Below, piece by piece: positions 22,164 to 32,470 of a DNA stretch of 64,000 nt. A program made the position numbers and the translations under genes. The notes beneath the pieces are model-generated. The model had not been told where the DNA came from and did no database searches. It saw nothing but the letters and a program-made list of their open reading frames with translations. This DNA comes from Amphiura filiformis (lineage: Eukaryota; Echinodermata; Ophiuroidea; Amphilepidida; Amphiuridae), in NCBI RefSeq assembly GCF_039555335.1, contig NC_092631.1:2790001-2854000 (forward strand), read 5' to 3'. The first letter of the stretch is position 1. The number at the start of each line of letters is the position of its first letter.

Positions 22164-22640
22164 ATTAAAATTTCCAATATCTAGCACCAACCTGTAAAAA
22201 GAGTAATAATAATAAAATATCTTTAGTATTTATCATAATTTGATAAATCTACGTCATTTAATCAAGACTCCTCCCTGGAGAGAGTTCATCTTGCGTCTTT
22301 CCATTCCTCATTCCTAAAACCTGATCATGTACTACACATTGCTATCTTCAGTAGATAGCAATTTCTGACGATGTGAAATCTTCCACAGGGTGTGTGGATT
22401 TCAAATGGAATAGCCCGATGACGATAACAGAGTTGGCAATTTTCACTTAACTTGTCACTTCATGGTAGTTTTAATAAAAGGATTGTAGCAACGAGGCATG
22501 GAAAGACGCAAGATGAACTCTCTCCAGGGAGGAGTTTTTGATTAAATGACGTAGATTTATCAAATTATGATAAATATTAAAGATATTTTTTATTATTACT
22601 CATTTTGCACAGGTTAGTGTTAGATATTGGAAATTTCAAT
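22164..22640. mobile_element. Fold-back element with about 150-bp arms
   Basis: The left arm (22164-22310) includes ATTTCCAATATCTAGCACCA, GATAAATCTACGTCATTTAA and CCTCCCTGGAGAGAGTTCAT. The right arm (22495-22640) is their complement in order. A family A fragment (22378-22415) lies in the loop. Confidence 0.8.
22378..22415. mobile_element. Family A MITE, end fragment
   Basis: TCTTCCACAGGG followed by GTGGATTTCAAATGGAATAG and CCC is the right end of family A, nested in the loop of the surrounding fold-back. Confidence 0.6.
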
Positions 22641-22946
22641 ACCAATTTCTTATTATTTAATTAAAATGACAGGATTTTTTTAAAGGTGAAGAATCAAGTG
22701 TAAAACACCTGAGCATTGTGAAAACAAAAATATTGCTTTTCAAAACCGCCCACTTTGGACAGTCATGTACAGATATATTTTCATTGCATAATGGAAAAAG
22801 CTGCTATTGAGATCTAATTGATATGTTCCTATTCAGCAGTCTGTAATATGGAATTAAATGTAAATTATTAATTTATATGGCGACCATGGGTAGTGTGACT
22901 ACATGTACTGGTTAAAAATTTAATTACAAATCTAGTGATATTTTAT

Positions 22947-23290
22947 TTAAAGGAGGATTTCGTGATCCTAGCATCCTCTTTTTATGACATTTTTCAGTAG
23001 ATATCCACGAAAAAAGCTTATTTCCAAAATTTCAGCCGATTCCGATTTTGCGTTTGCGAGTTATGCATGATTATGTGTATTACACTGCTCCATAGACAAT
23101 GTGTTGTAATTTCGTTCTGGTGCACCAGAACGAAATTCAAATTTGGCGATATTTTTGCTAAACTAATTAATCTGCAAGAAATATTTGGTACATAAACATT
23201 ATGTAGCCAGAGGTATCCAGTGGTGTAAAAATCTCAACTTTTTTGGGAAAAGTGGGGGATGAGGCTGTGGATCACGAAATGCCCCTTTAA
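22947..23290. mobile_element. MITE flanked by TTAA, copy type 1
   Basis: TTAA, then AGGAGGATTTCGTGATCC. At the other end GGATCACGAAATGCCCCT, then TTAA (23287-23290). The interior holds a palindrome, TTTCGTTCTGGTGCACCAGAACGAAA, split in this description as TTTCGTTCTGG and its complement. TTAA target duplication is the piggyBac signature, but the ends are not the usual piggyBac CCY start. No transposase is present. Confidence 0.65.
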
Positions 23291-24473
23291 CTAGGAATCA
23301 AGTCAAATTTGACCATACTGTCTATGCTTTCCTCGAGTCAGTAATTCATTGTCTCTAAATGTAATAATGAAAAGTATAATAAAAGTATACATTTTCAGAA
23401 AAGAAATGACACAAGGAATCCAACTGTATAGTATAGCAGATTAATGAAAAATGAGCAATTTTTTACAAAATCACAAAATTTGATTTTACTTTACTACTTC
23501 GAAGAAGGCATACAGACTTTAGAAGGTGTTTAGAAACCTTAACACTTAGAGGTGGCATTCTTTAATAATTAATGTTTAGCTTCAATACACAAGCAGTAAG
23601 CTTTTAAACATGTGCTCAGCTTTTACATGATCTAATTCTTAATACATCTTCAGAATATAATTGCTATGAATGTTTAGGTAACACATATAAATTCATTGCC
23701 CATTGGCTCTTCCAGTGTGCATGAAGCATCTCCCCCCCCCCAAACAATGACAATCTGAATAAAAGAAGTCCACTTTTTTATGTAAAAACATTGAAAATCA
23801 GCCCGTTTTAGTCCACTTTTTTTGTAAACAAGTTGAAATCAGTTTTTTTAAAGGAAAAAATCACAAAAGGTCCAATTTTGAGGCTGCCGCACCCCCAAAA
23901 TAAATCCCTCCTTGGAATGTCCCCTCCCCTCATCAAAATAAAGCATTCAGAAAATTTCCCATATTTTGCCCAAAAGCGCACCAATTTTATCATATTATAA
24001 TTAAAGTCAGGCCCTTTCAGTCCACCTGTTTTTGTCATCTCATCCCCATACCCGTCTGTTGTTATTTACCACGCCTTGAAACTCAATGCGGAATCAATTC
24101 TACTCTGACTGATAACTTGATAATTGCTTTCTCCCGCTCATATCAAGTACATATCTGCTTGTATCAAGCACGTATCTATGAACCACACAAATGTTCTGTC
24201 TACGTGCGTGTTTAAGCATAATGGTCCAACCTTTATACTCTTGAATTCCCTTGGTTTCAAATGTTATTCAGGGTGCTAAGTCACAATTTGTGAGGCTCAT
24301 AAGACTTTTGGTGAAGCTATAATGTTTCATTTGATGTGGTATTATTCTTGAATACTAGTAGCAACTTCCCTCATAGGTATGTAGAATTTAATTGCTTTCA
24401 AGAATCTACGACTGCTGCTATTCAAATTTCTTTTTCACAAATGAATTTGTAAGTGAAAATGAATTTGTGAAAC
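23291..24473. other. Intergenic, no gene
   Basis: At 23730-24040 a C/T-rich stretch repeats GTCCACTTTTTT and CCCCAAA blocks, resembling the interior of the 28474-28738 hAT-like MITE in opposite orientation. It is probably a decayed relative. The 76-codon minus frame there is a shadow. Confidence 0.35.
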
Positions 24474-24807
24474 TTAAAGGGGCATTGTGAAATTTCACAA
24501 CCATTTCGCCCCCAAATATTGGTCAAATCCAGTTTTTAACATGACAATATTTGTCCAACTACTAATCAGCATTTGAAATAGTTAAGCTTATTTCAGCGTC
24601 TTTCGTCACAGTGGTCTTTCGTGTAAAATTTAATGATTTTTGAACTTTATTCCACAAAACAGTTCTATAGCAGATAAGCTTACAATAATTATTACAGATT
24701 TTTGTCTCTAAATTACTGCTTGGTGGCCCTCTTTGAGTATTCAATCTATCAGAAAAAGGCTATGTTTTAGCATTTTTTTTTTGCAAAATCTCCCAGAGCC
24801 CCTTTAA
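24474..24807. mobile_element. MITE flanked by TTAA, copy type 2
   Basis: TTAA then AGGGGCATTGTGAAATTTC on the left. TGCAAAATCTCCCAGAGCCCCT then TTAA (24804-24807) on the right. It shares the TTAA+AGGGGC/GCCCCT+TTAA logic with 22947-23290 but has different subterminal sequence. Confidence 0.5.
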
Positions 24808-24813
24808 ATTTCT

Positions 24814-24982
24814 GAATTTGAAGCTTGAACTTAACCACCTCAAGGCTCGGCATAATATCGACATCAATTTGATGCTGATGATTGAGGTCAACAAAATAGT
24901 GACCTCCATCATCGGCATCGAATCAATATCGATTCGATAATATGTTGAGGCTTGAGGTGGGTAGGTTCAAACTTCAAATTGA
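24814..24982. mobile_element. Inverted-repeat element
   Basis: Left GAATTTGAAGCTTGAACTTA then ACCACCTCAAG. Right CTTGAGGTGGGTAGGTTCAA then ACTTCAAATT. Inner pairs ATAATATCGA / TCGATAATAT and TTGAGGTCA / TGACCTC extend the stem to its centre near 24898. Confidence 0.7.
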
Positions 24983-25042
24983 TGCTTGCATAAACACATG
25001 GCTAAATGGAGCACTGGAAGTGATAGTGTTATACAGGAGTGA

Positions 25043-25472
25043 CTATGACCCTGTTCACATTAGAAAATTTCTTCATTCGACGAAGATAAGTTAATCTTGA
25101 TTAACTAATTAAGCATGCGTACACATTACGCTGAACGAAGCCCGAACGAAGACATTGCACTGTACACATTTCATGAAAATTAACGAAGCTCGAACGAAGG
25201 TATTAACGCCTGGCTATTATTAAGGCCGGCGAAGGTCACTTGTCACATGATCACTTTCCTTCATTGAACGAAGTGAGCGTACACATTACAAAATTAGCTT
25301 CCTCGAACGAAGTATTCCTTCGTCGAAACAACCTTTTTAGCTTCGTTGAACGAAGCAATTTTAATCTTCGTCGAAGGAAGAAAAGTGCATACACATTAGG
25401 AAAAAACGATTTTTAATCTTCGTTCGAGGTTCGTCGAAAGAAGAAAATTTTCTAATGTGAACAGGGTCTATG
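25043..25472. mobile_element. MITE with 5-bp target duplication and iterated GAACGAAG
   Basis: CTATG (25043-25047) and CTATG (25468-25472) flank a 420-bp element with ends ACCCTGTTCACATTAGAAAA and TTTTCTAATGTGAACAGGGT. Inside, the octamer GAACGAAG or its complement, and the phrase TACACATTA, recur many times in both orientations. Non-coding. Superfamily not assigned. Confidence 0.85.
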
Positions 25473-25689
25473 TCACAATATGTACCATATTCCTCATGCT
25501 TCCAAAATTTCAGATAATTTATTCCAGGAATTTATTAGTTTTCTAAATTGTTTGCCCATGATAATGATCATGAGAAATGAGGCTGGTTTTTCATTGATAA
25601 ATTTATTCATGCTTTAAAAATGCTTAAAATATGTTCCAAATACATTAAAATTGGACTTTTGGTTACAAAGTTCTGTGAATCCCTAACTT

Positions 25690-26135
25690 AAAGCAATAAT
25701 GTGTGATTTGTATAAAGAATAGATTCTTATTTAAATGTTTGTTTTCACTGATCACATTATCCCCTTTTAATTTCGAGCCAAACAAATGAGGTATAACGAA
25801 GAAAACTGCGATTCATTCCAACGCCTACAATGTGTGTACTACGCTCGCCGATCGTATTACATGTAACTGCACGGAGCATCGCGCTCGACGTGTGTACATA
25901 CATGACATCCACAGTACATGTTAGCAAGTACTCGATCGTTGAACTCTGAATAAAACCGGTCGACCTGCATTCCGGTTTTAATACAAAAGTTAAATTTTAC
26001 TGTTATTAAAGCACTTCCGGCTTAGTCTTTTACATGGTATTTTAGTATACCACTGGGCATTATAATTATGCAAAAAGTAGAAATCCGAGTAAAATTGAGG
26101 GCATCGCTGTGAAGCAAATCACACATTATGGCTTT
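25690..26135. mobile_element. MITE with AAAGCAATAATGTGTGATTTG ends
   Basis: The 21-bp left end at 25690 pairs with its complement, starting CAAATCACACATTATG, at 26115-26135. The interior segment 25743-25840 is repeated, diverged, at 41690-41800 beside the sulfotransferase gene. It has a TACATGTACA-rich, CpG-containing centre. Confidence 0.75.
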
Positions 26136-26558
26136 ATATTAGTTTATAAGCAAAGTACAAAACATTGGAACGTATCCACTATTTTTGATCAATAACTCAA
26201 AATCAATTTTTCCCTTTATCGTGTCATATGGACTCAGTCTTAATAATGCCTGAACACCATTGTTACCTGTTCAAATTATCACTCAAAGGAAATATTCGTA
26301 TAAAAATGGCCCATTTGTACAAAAATGAGCAATTTTTGAGAAAAGCGCTAAATTTGATTTTTATTGGCCAGCCATAACCACTTACCCTAAACTTCCAAAT
26401 CGATAAAAATCAAATTTTTTTTTGTTTGTTTTAAAAATTGAAAAGTCAAATTTAGATCCTTTTTTACCTATATTGAATGACCCTCATATATCAAATTTTA
26501 AATGACTTTTTTTATCCTTTTTAATTCCCCCCTTAAAATAAATAAAAGTATTCAGGGC
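26136..26558. other. Intergenic, no gene
   Basis: AT-rich with no supported feature. Confidence 0.35.
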
Positions 26559-26880
26559 CCGGGGTCACTCCCATTGTGGCCTGTACACCATCCGCGATAA
26601 TGAAAACGCGTAAAAAGGGTCGTTTTTCGTGGGTAGGCACGATACACGCGTAGGCCTATCGCGTTTAGGGTGTCAAAAACATGAAAAATTGGTAAAAAGG
26701 GTAGCAAAATTGCAATTTCTAAATACGCGGAAATGAAATTTAGGGTATGAAATTTGATGTTAGGAATGAAATCCCTGTTTATGGTGTCGCTTTTAGCCAA
26801 GGGTTAAATCCTTGTTTAGGGTGCTTTTCAAAAGTTGATTATCGCGGATGGTGTACAGGCCACAATGGGAGTGACCCCCG
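26559..26880. mobile_element. Inverted-repeat element with iterated ACCCTAAAC interior
   Basis: Ends CCGGGGTCACTCCCATTGTG and CACAATGGGAGTGACCCCCG. The arms of about 44 bp continue through GGCCTGTACACCATCCGCGA. The interior repeats short units with GGGT (AAAAAGGGT, TTTAGGGTGTCAA, TTTAGGGTATGAAA, TTTAGGGTGC), the complement of ACCCTAA. The 82-codon frames on both strands are readings of the arms. Confidence 0.8.
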
Positions 26881-27400
26881 GATTCAGGGTCAGCAGTATC
26901 ATTTAGGATGGGTCAAGTTATGCCAATCAAACAATTTTTTTTGGCAACTGGTCAGCAGGATAATTTGCACCCTTAATAGTATTATTAGTAATTAAAGATG
27001 TGGCAAAATTTAATATCCCTGAAAACAAACCATTAACCAGTAATAGCTAGTATAAATGACACCTTGGAATAAAATATCATGGTCTAATATCATCAGCAGT
27101 ACATTGTACTGCAACCCAGTTTAATAATGCAGACACATATTTAAACTTTTATTGCGTTTATTAATCCAAGCAATTCATATACCATCTGTGAATACTATTA
27201 CTTTGACATATCAAATAATAATTAGAGTATTCATTAATATTTTAAATGGATATGTATCACAACTAGAATTTTAATAATTGTTAATATAAAGCCAGCTGAT
27301 ATGACTTTTGCTTTTTTTTAATATGTTTTAGTGTATTTTGTTTTTTTAAATTATTACACATATAATATTTTATTTATTTAAAATATATTGTATTTTATTT
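26881..27400. other. Intergenic, no gene
   Basis: AT-rich, nothing recognised. Confidence 0.35.
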
Positions 27401-27566
27401 ATAGGTTAATAAATGTGTATCACTTGTGAAATTGTACAAAATAATGCATGCATACGGAGACGATGGTGCGTCTAATGCACAAGCCCCACATTAGACGCAT
27501 CAACATCTCAGTATAAGTACATTATTTTGTTCTGGAGCAACAAGAGATACACATTTATTAACCTAT
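27401..27566. mobile_element. Palindromic MITE
   Basis: ATAGGTTAATAAATGTGTAT pairs with ATACACATTTATTAACCTAT. Inner TGCGTCTAATG pairs with CATTAGACGCA around the tip CACAAGCCCCA. Confidence 0.75.
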
Positions 27567-28120
27567 TTTATACATGAGAAAGAAATCCCATGATTTTTGC
27601 TATTTTTATAACAAAATTGTTACTAAATATGTTGGAAAATACAAGAAAATATAAATGCATCAACCCGCAAGAAAAACTAACTTTTTTCTGAACGACTGCA
27701 CATAGTATGCGGAGTGTGAGCCTATGCATTATACACAATTAATGCAGGGTTCACATTTTTCTAATATTTGCTCCGATTTTCACTATCTACGAGTGTATAA
27801 ATAAATATTATTTACCTATCTTAATTGCAAAGGGCAGGGATCACAGTGACATTATAAAAAGAAGGGTCTCTCCGTGGACCTGTGATCTATAACATAAAAA
27901 CCTTTGCCATTTGATTATGAAATGGCAATCATAGCAAGGTGTTTTGCATAATATGGTCCAATATACTGTTACCAGTTTGCACACAAGATGTTTACAATAT
28001 TTATGTAATTCTAACAATTTCTAGTCTGGTGAACACTGATTTCCTAACCAGGTACATATTTCTCTATGGAATTAAAGCTTGAAATAGCTGCAACTAAGTG
28101 GTTTGTATATCCTGGTTTAA
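27567..28120. other. Intergenic, no gene
   Basis: No feature recognised apart from AT-rich tracts. Confidence 0.35.
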
Positions 28121-28867
28121 TAAACATCTCAAAAAAAGTAACTAACCCCCCTTAAATAATGGCCATTGTTCAAAAACGGGCTATTGTATTACAAATCTGT
28201 AAAATGCGTTGGAAGCAGAATTTATTTCTGCGTATTTTGACCGCTCATTTGATATGATAGCCCAGAAAACAATACTAACACCAGCCAATTTAATGTAGTG
28301 AGGTCCAGATTTGAAAGTTGCAATTACAACAATACAAAAACACTCAGATATCATTTCACAGATTTCCTTCCATTATACTAAATACAAATCAATAGAATTT
28401 ACTGCAACTTTCAAATCTTGGGCTAAATTGATTTAATTGTACGCTGTGACGTCAATATTTAGACAATTGCTACCAGGCCCGTACGCAGGATTTTTTTTGG
28501 GGGGGTGCTGATTTTGAAAATGTGGACTTTTTTTTTCCAAAGGGGGGGGGGGGCGATTTTGTGAAAAGTGGACTTTTCCCTCCAAATTTGGACCTTTTTG
28601 ACCAAAAAAACGTAAAAAACCTGATTTTTTTGCACGCTACGCTCGCAAATTCTTAAATTTTGGGACTTTTTGTGTACTTTTGCAAATTTGGGGAGGTGCG
28701 GTCAAGCACCCCCCGCACCCCCCCTGCGTACGGGCCTGATTGCTACAAATGAGGTGTCAAAATGGCAGAAATAAATTCCAACGCATTTTACAGATTTGTA
28801 ATAATCGCCCGTTTTTGAATAATGGCCATTATTTATGGGGGGTTAGTTACTTTTTTTGAGATGTTTA
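28121..28867. mobile_element. Fold-back element hosting a nested MITE
   Basis: The left arm (28121-28262: TAAACATCTCAAAAAAAGTA, AATAATGGCCATTGTTCAAA, TCTGTAAAATGCGTTGGAA) is complementary to the right arm (28747-28867). Removing the 28474-28738 insertion restores a shorter palindromic element, so the hAT-like MITE arrived later. Confidence 0.8.
28466..28746. mobile_element. hAT-like MITE with perfect 8-bp target duplication
   Basis: ATTGCTAC occurs at 28466-28473 and 28739-28746. Between them is a 265-bp element with ends CAGGCCCGTACGCAGGA and TGCGTACGGGCCTG. An 8-bp duplication and CAG...CTG ends are hAT hallmarks. The interior is G-run and T-run rich and non-coding. Confidence 0.85.
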
Positions 28868-29043
28868 TGTGTTAGCGATTTGAACATTTTGCTTTCTCCA
28901 AGTGGATACAACGAAAATTGATCAAAATAAATATGGGGTGGTGTGACTCCCGGTGTGACTGAATGGGATAAAATATTTTCAAAAGTTTGGAATGGATATG
29001 TGACATTAGCTTTAATTTACCTTCAGGCCAATGGTCATTAATA
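28868..29043. other. Short intergenic spacer
   Basis: Nothing recognised. Confidence 0.3.
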
Positions 29044-29735
29044 GGCTATTCCAGAAAATAGATGCACACCCCCTATAGAGAGTTTGGATTTCCAGATTTT
29101 TTGTCCAGTCATGATTGTTGGAAAATAAGTGTCCAAAGACAAAAAAAATACCCAGCAGAAAAGTATTTTAAAATTGAAAATCCTCCATTTGATACGCTTA
29201 TTTTGATATTTCCAAGCTTTTTCCAGTAACATTGGCAACTGGAATTTTAGTCATTTTCAGAAAGCAAATTTGGAAATCCAGCAGGGGTTGAAATAAGTGA
29301 TAGCCATGGCTATTAAATTTTCCGACGGGCTATTGGGTTTTATGACCATGTAGCCCATTGGGCTATTGATTGCCGTGTTTAAGCTCCACATGCAGACAAT
29401 TGATAAGTCGGATATCATCAAGCAATCACACAGAATTCATCATTCATTGAACATGTTGAAAGCCTTTTATTCCTCTTTGATTAAATTCTATATCATAAGA
29501 AAAGTCTGGCAAGTTCACATTCAATTTATGCAATACTCTGTGAATTAATTTGGCAAACACAATGTCTTTTTTCACTGCTACTGAATTTCCTCCTGGGCTA
29601 TCAGAAAATATGACTAAATAGCCCGGATGGCTATCAGGAAATGGTCCCTTATTTCTATCCCTGGAATCCAGGTATTTCTTTTATTGAAAAGTTACCCCTC
29701 TATAGGGGATGTGCACTTATTGTTCTGGAATAGCC
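29044..29735. mobile_element. Inverted-repeat element with a second one nested inside
   Basis: Outer ends: GGCTATTCCAGAAAATAGAT plus GCACACCCCCTATAGAG, and the complement ending TGTTCTGGAATAGCC. Inside (about 29283-29665), GGGGTTGAAATAAGTGATAG pairs with a complement ending CCTTATTTCTATCCCTG. The segments between repeat GGGCTATTG and TAGCCC. The frames at 29038-29548 are not genes. Confidence 0.75.
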
Positions 29736-29771
29736 CAAGTCTGCCATGAAAAGACAGGAGACTTTTGGAGC

Positions 29772-30210
29772 ACCAGGGAATTTCACCATTAGGGAATGTT
29801 ACCACTGGGGAATGTAGCCATAGGGGAATGTCACCAACAGAGAATGTGACCTTAGAGTGTTACCACCAGAAAATATCACCACCAGGGAATGTCACCACCA
29901 GAGAATGTCACCACCAAGAAATGTCACCATCAGAAAATGTCACCACCAGGGAATGTCACCACCAGAGAATGTCACCACCAGAAAATGTCACCACCAGAGA
30001 ATGTCACCACCAGAGAATGTCACTACCAGGGAATGTCACCACCAGGGAATGTCACCACCAGGGAATGTCACCCGGCCAGGGAATGTCACCACCAAGAAAT
30101 GTCACCACCAGGTAATGTTACCACCAGGGAATGTCACCACCAGGAAATGTCACCACCAGGAAATGTCACCCGCCCAGGGAATGTCACAACCAGGGAATGT
30201 CACCACCAGG
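29772..30210 (+). repeat. Minisatellite, 16-bp unit GGGAATGTCACCACCA
   Basis: About 27 tandem units of 16 bp with point changes (AGAATGTC, AAAATGTC, AGAAATGTC) and two units with an extra CCGGC or CCGCC insert near 30070 and 30170. Because 16 is not a multiple of 3, all three plus frames stay open with the same 16-residue protein period. This produces three overlapping false reading frames of 112-130 codons. Confidence 0.9.
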
Positions 30211-30566
30211 GTGAAAGAGTTTTATAAATCACCTATGCATACATACTGAGCATTTCATTAACAATTATCATTGATACTGTTTGAAGACACAAATAAGCAG
30301 ACACAACTGTGATCTCAACTGGTGTTAGAAAATCTTTTTATTTACATTATTGACATTATTGTTACCTTTTCAGGAAAAATTTGGTAAACATGTTGTTCTG
30401 GTTATAAAAACATAATTATGTGACTTATTCCAGCAAAATATACCAAGAAGTTGCTAGTCAAGTTCTGAAAAATATTTTAAAAAATAATAAAAAAAAGAAA
30501 ATTGAATAGTAGCTAAATTCTTCAAAGTTTGAAAACTAAATCGGATTCTTTTTAAGGGATCAGATT
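30211..30566. other. Intergenic, no gene
   Basis: AT-rich, nothing recognised. Confidence 0.35.
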
Positions 30567-31193
30567 GCAACATTTGCACAGTATTTTCTGTGGAACGTGA
30601 GAGCACATTACACACGCCATTCCGAATGTGAGGAATGTCCTTCCAATATCCACACCATTCCGAATGTGAGGAATGTCCTTCCAATATCAAATAAATTTGA
30701 CATTTATTAAAAATTGATATTTTTGACATTTAACATCCTCAAAGTAAACTTCATAAATCAAATGATATGAACTAAGTGTATATAACTGGGAGGAAAAGCT
30801 GTCCATCATTTGAAAATTTTGGCCTTTTGAAGATATACATTTTTTCCCCCAAAGACCTAAAAACCCTAAAAATCTATAAAGGTCTTTTTGGGAAAAAATG
30901 TATCTTCAATACGGATGGTCAAAATTTTGAAATTATGGGTGGCTTTTCCTCCCAGCTATACATACACTTAAAGTACATATCATCAGATTTATGAAGTTTA
31001 CTTTGAGGAGTGTTAAATATATAAAATATAAAAAATATCAATATTTAATAATTTGCCATGAAATTTGTATTATATCGTAATTTTTTTTAAAAACAAAAAT
31101 TATTTGATATCTGAAGGCTTTTTCTCATATTCAGAATACATATTTGGTGTCTGATGTGCTCTCATGTCCCATAAAAAACAGTGCAAATGTTGC
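30567..31193. mobile_element. Family B fold-back, copy 2
   Basis: Same architecture as 14041-14655: ends GCAACATTTGCACAGTATTT and its complement AACAGTGCAAATGTTGC, GAGAGCACAT / GTGCTCTC, and an axis near 30880 at AAAAATCTATAAAGGTCTTT. The left arm has a 40-bp direct duplication (30620-30695, CATTCCGAATGTGAGGAATG units) absent from copy 1. Confidence 0.85.
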
Positions 31194-31273
31194 TATCCAA
31201 TCCCCCAAGGTATATTTCGCTGGAATGTATCACATTTTTCAAGCTGATGCACTTATAAAACCTGCATGATACT

Positions 31274-31525
31274 CATATGTGGTGCGATCAAGGAAAATCC
31301 GTTCGGAACTCGGAAATATTGATTTTGAGATATAGCCAAACAAAGGCAATATTTCCTTTTGTTTTGGAAACTCTTTAATTGCTCGTATCTTTGGAACTGG
31401 TCAGTCAATTTCAATGGGGTTTTCTGCAAAATGCAGCTTTGTAAATGCTTTTTACTATCCTATAAGAAACTGAAAATTTAATATTTTCGAGTTCCGACTG
31501 ATTTTGCTTGATCGCATCACATATG
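31274..31525. mobile_element. MITE with CATATGTGGTGCGATCAA ends
   Basis: Left CATATGTGGTGCGATCAAGG, right GCTTGATCGCATCACATATG. Inner CGGAACTCGGAAATATT pairs with AATATTTTCGAGTTCCG. It is 252 bp, non-coding. Confidence 0.75.
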
Positions 31526-31873
31526 CAACATGGTTAGGTACAATAAGATCTTGTCAAATATTTGCCGATCTCAAAAGGAGGTTCTACCGCAACATGCATG
31601 CTGTGTGTGCATACATGTACACCTGTCAAACACATTTTGGAGATGCGTTTGTAAGGAAACCTTGATTTGGTAGCAAGATGGTGGATCTGTGCAAAGGCAA
31701 ATAATATATATTGAATTTTTTTATTTTACCTTATACCCTTACATGTATATATATTAATTTCAAAAAATATTATTTTGTTAGATGAATACAGAAATAGTAA
31801 GCAGTTAAATAAAAATGTATATTTGTCAAAATGTTTGCCATTTTAATACCAATATACAGAAATATTGTAACAT
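31526..31873. other. Intergenic, no gene
   Basis: Nothing recognised. Confidence 0.3.
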
Positions 31874-31874
31874 T

Positions 31875-32104
31875 AACTAAGGGGGATGTCATTTTCTTCG
31901 GAAGGAGGTTCATGAATATGTCAGTGACCGGAGTCAATTTGTGGGCTAATTTTTATGCCCCCCCCCCCCCCATCTTGGGTCAAAAATGTTTAATTCTTAA
32001 TTTTTAATAATTCTATATAACCCCCATATTTTGTCTAAAAATTCTATGACCCCCAGTATATTAATGACCCCCTTTCCGAAAACAAAATGACAGCTCCCTA
32101 AATG
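31875..32104. mobile_element. Inverted-repeat element with iterated CCCCC spacers
   Basis: Left AACTAAGGGGGATGTCATTT pairs with right AAATGACAGCTCCCTAAATG. Adjacent TTCGGAAGGAGGTTCAT pairs with AATGACCCCCTTTCCGAA. The interior repeats TTCTATATAACCCCCATATT-like units. Confidence 0.7.
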
Positions 32105-32221
32105 TACTGGTATATGGTTATTACTTCTTGTGCCAACAATACATACTATTGTTCCTTGTTTTAGTCCCAGTTCAAACAATACAAATACAGACAGAGAGAT
32201 GAAGTTACTTGTGGGGACTCT

Positions 32222-32470
32222 CCAGCAAACATAAAACATTTTACAGATAACATTTAAATGTTGGGTGATATAAAGGTATATAAAGCATTCTTTTTTATAA
32301 CATTTTTTTTTGAAAACTTGTTACAAAACATTCTACAATATTATTTAAGTGTTGACTAAACGTTGCAAACTATTTGCCAAAAAAATATTTTGCAATAACA
32401 TTTTGACAATTTTAAAATGTTGTTGTAATATTTTTTCATATAAAATGTTTTGTAACTGACATTTAAATGT
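32222..32470. repeat. Family C interspersed repeat, copy 2
   Basis: It starts CCAGCAAACATAAAACATTT, passes CTATTTGCCAAAAAAATATT and ends CTGACATTTAAATGTTATTA, in the same order as 17848-18167. Confidence 0.65.

Noticed and set aside
26552-26995. Two 82-codon frames on opposite strands sharing the peptide YRGWCTGHNGSD
   Set aside because: The shared peptide is simply the two inverted arms of the 26559-26880 element.
29772-30210. CRISPR-like array
   Set aside because: The units are contiguous with no unique spacers, and the genome is eukaryotic.
29765-30249. Three overlapping frames of 112-130 codons
   Set aside because: They are the same 16-bp minisatellite read in three frames; no start context and no domain.
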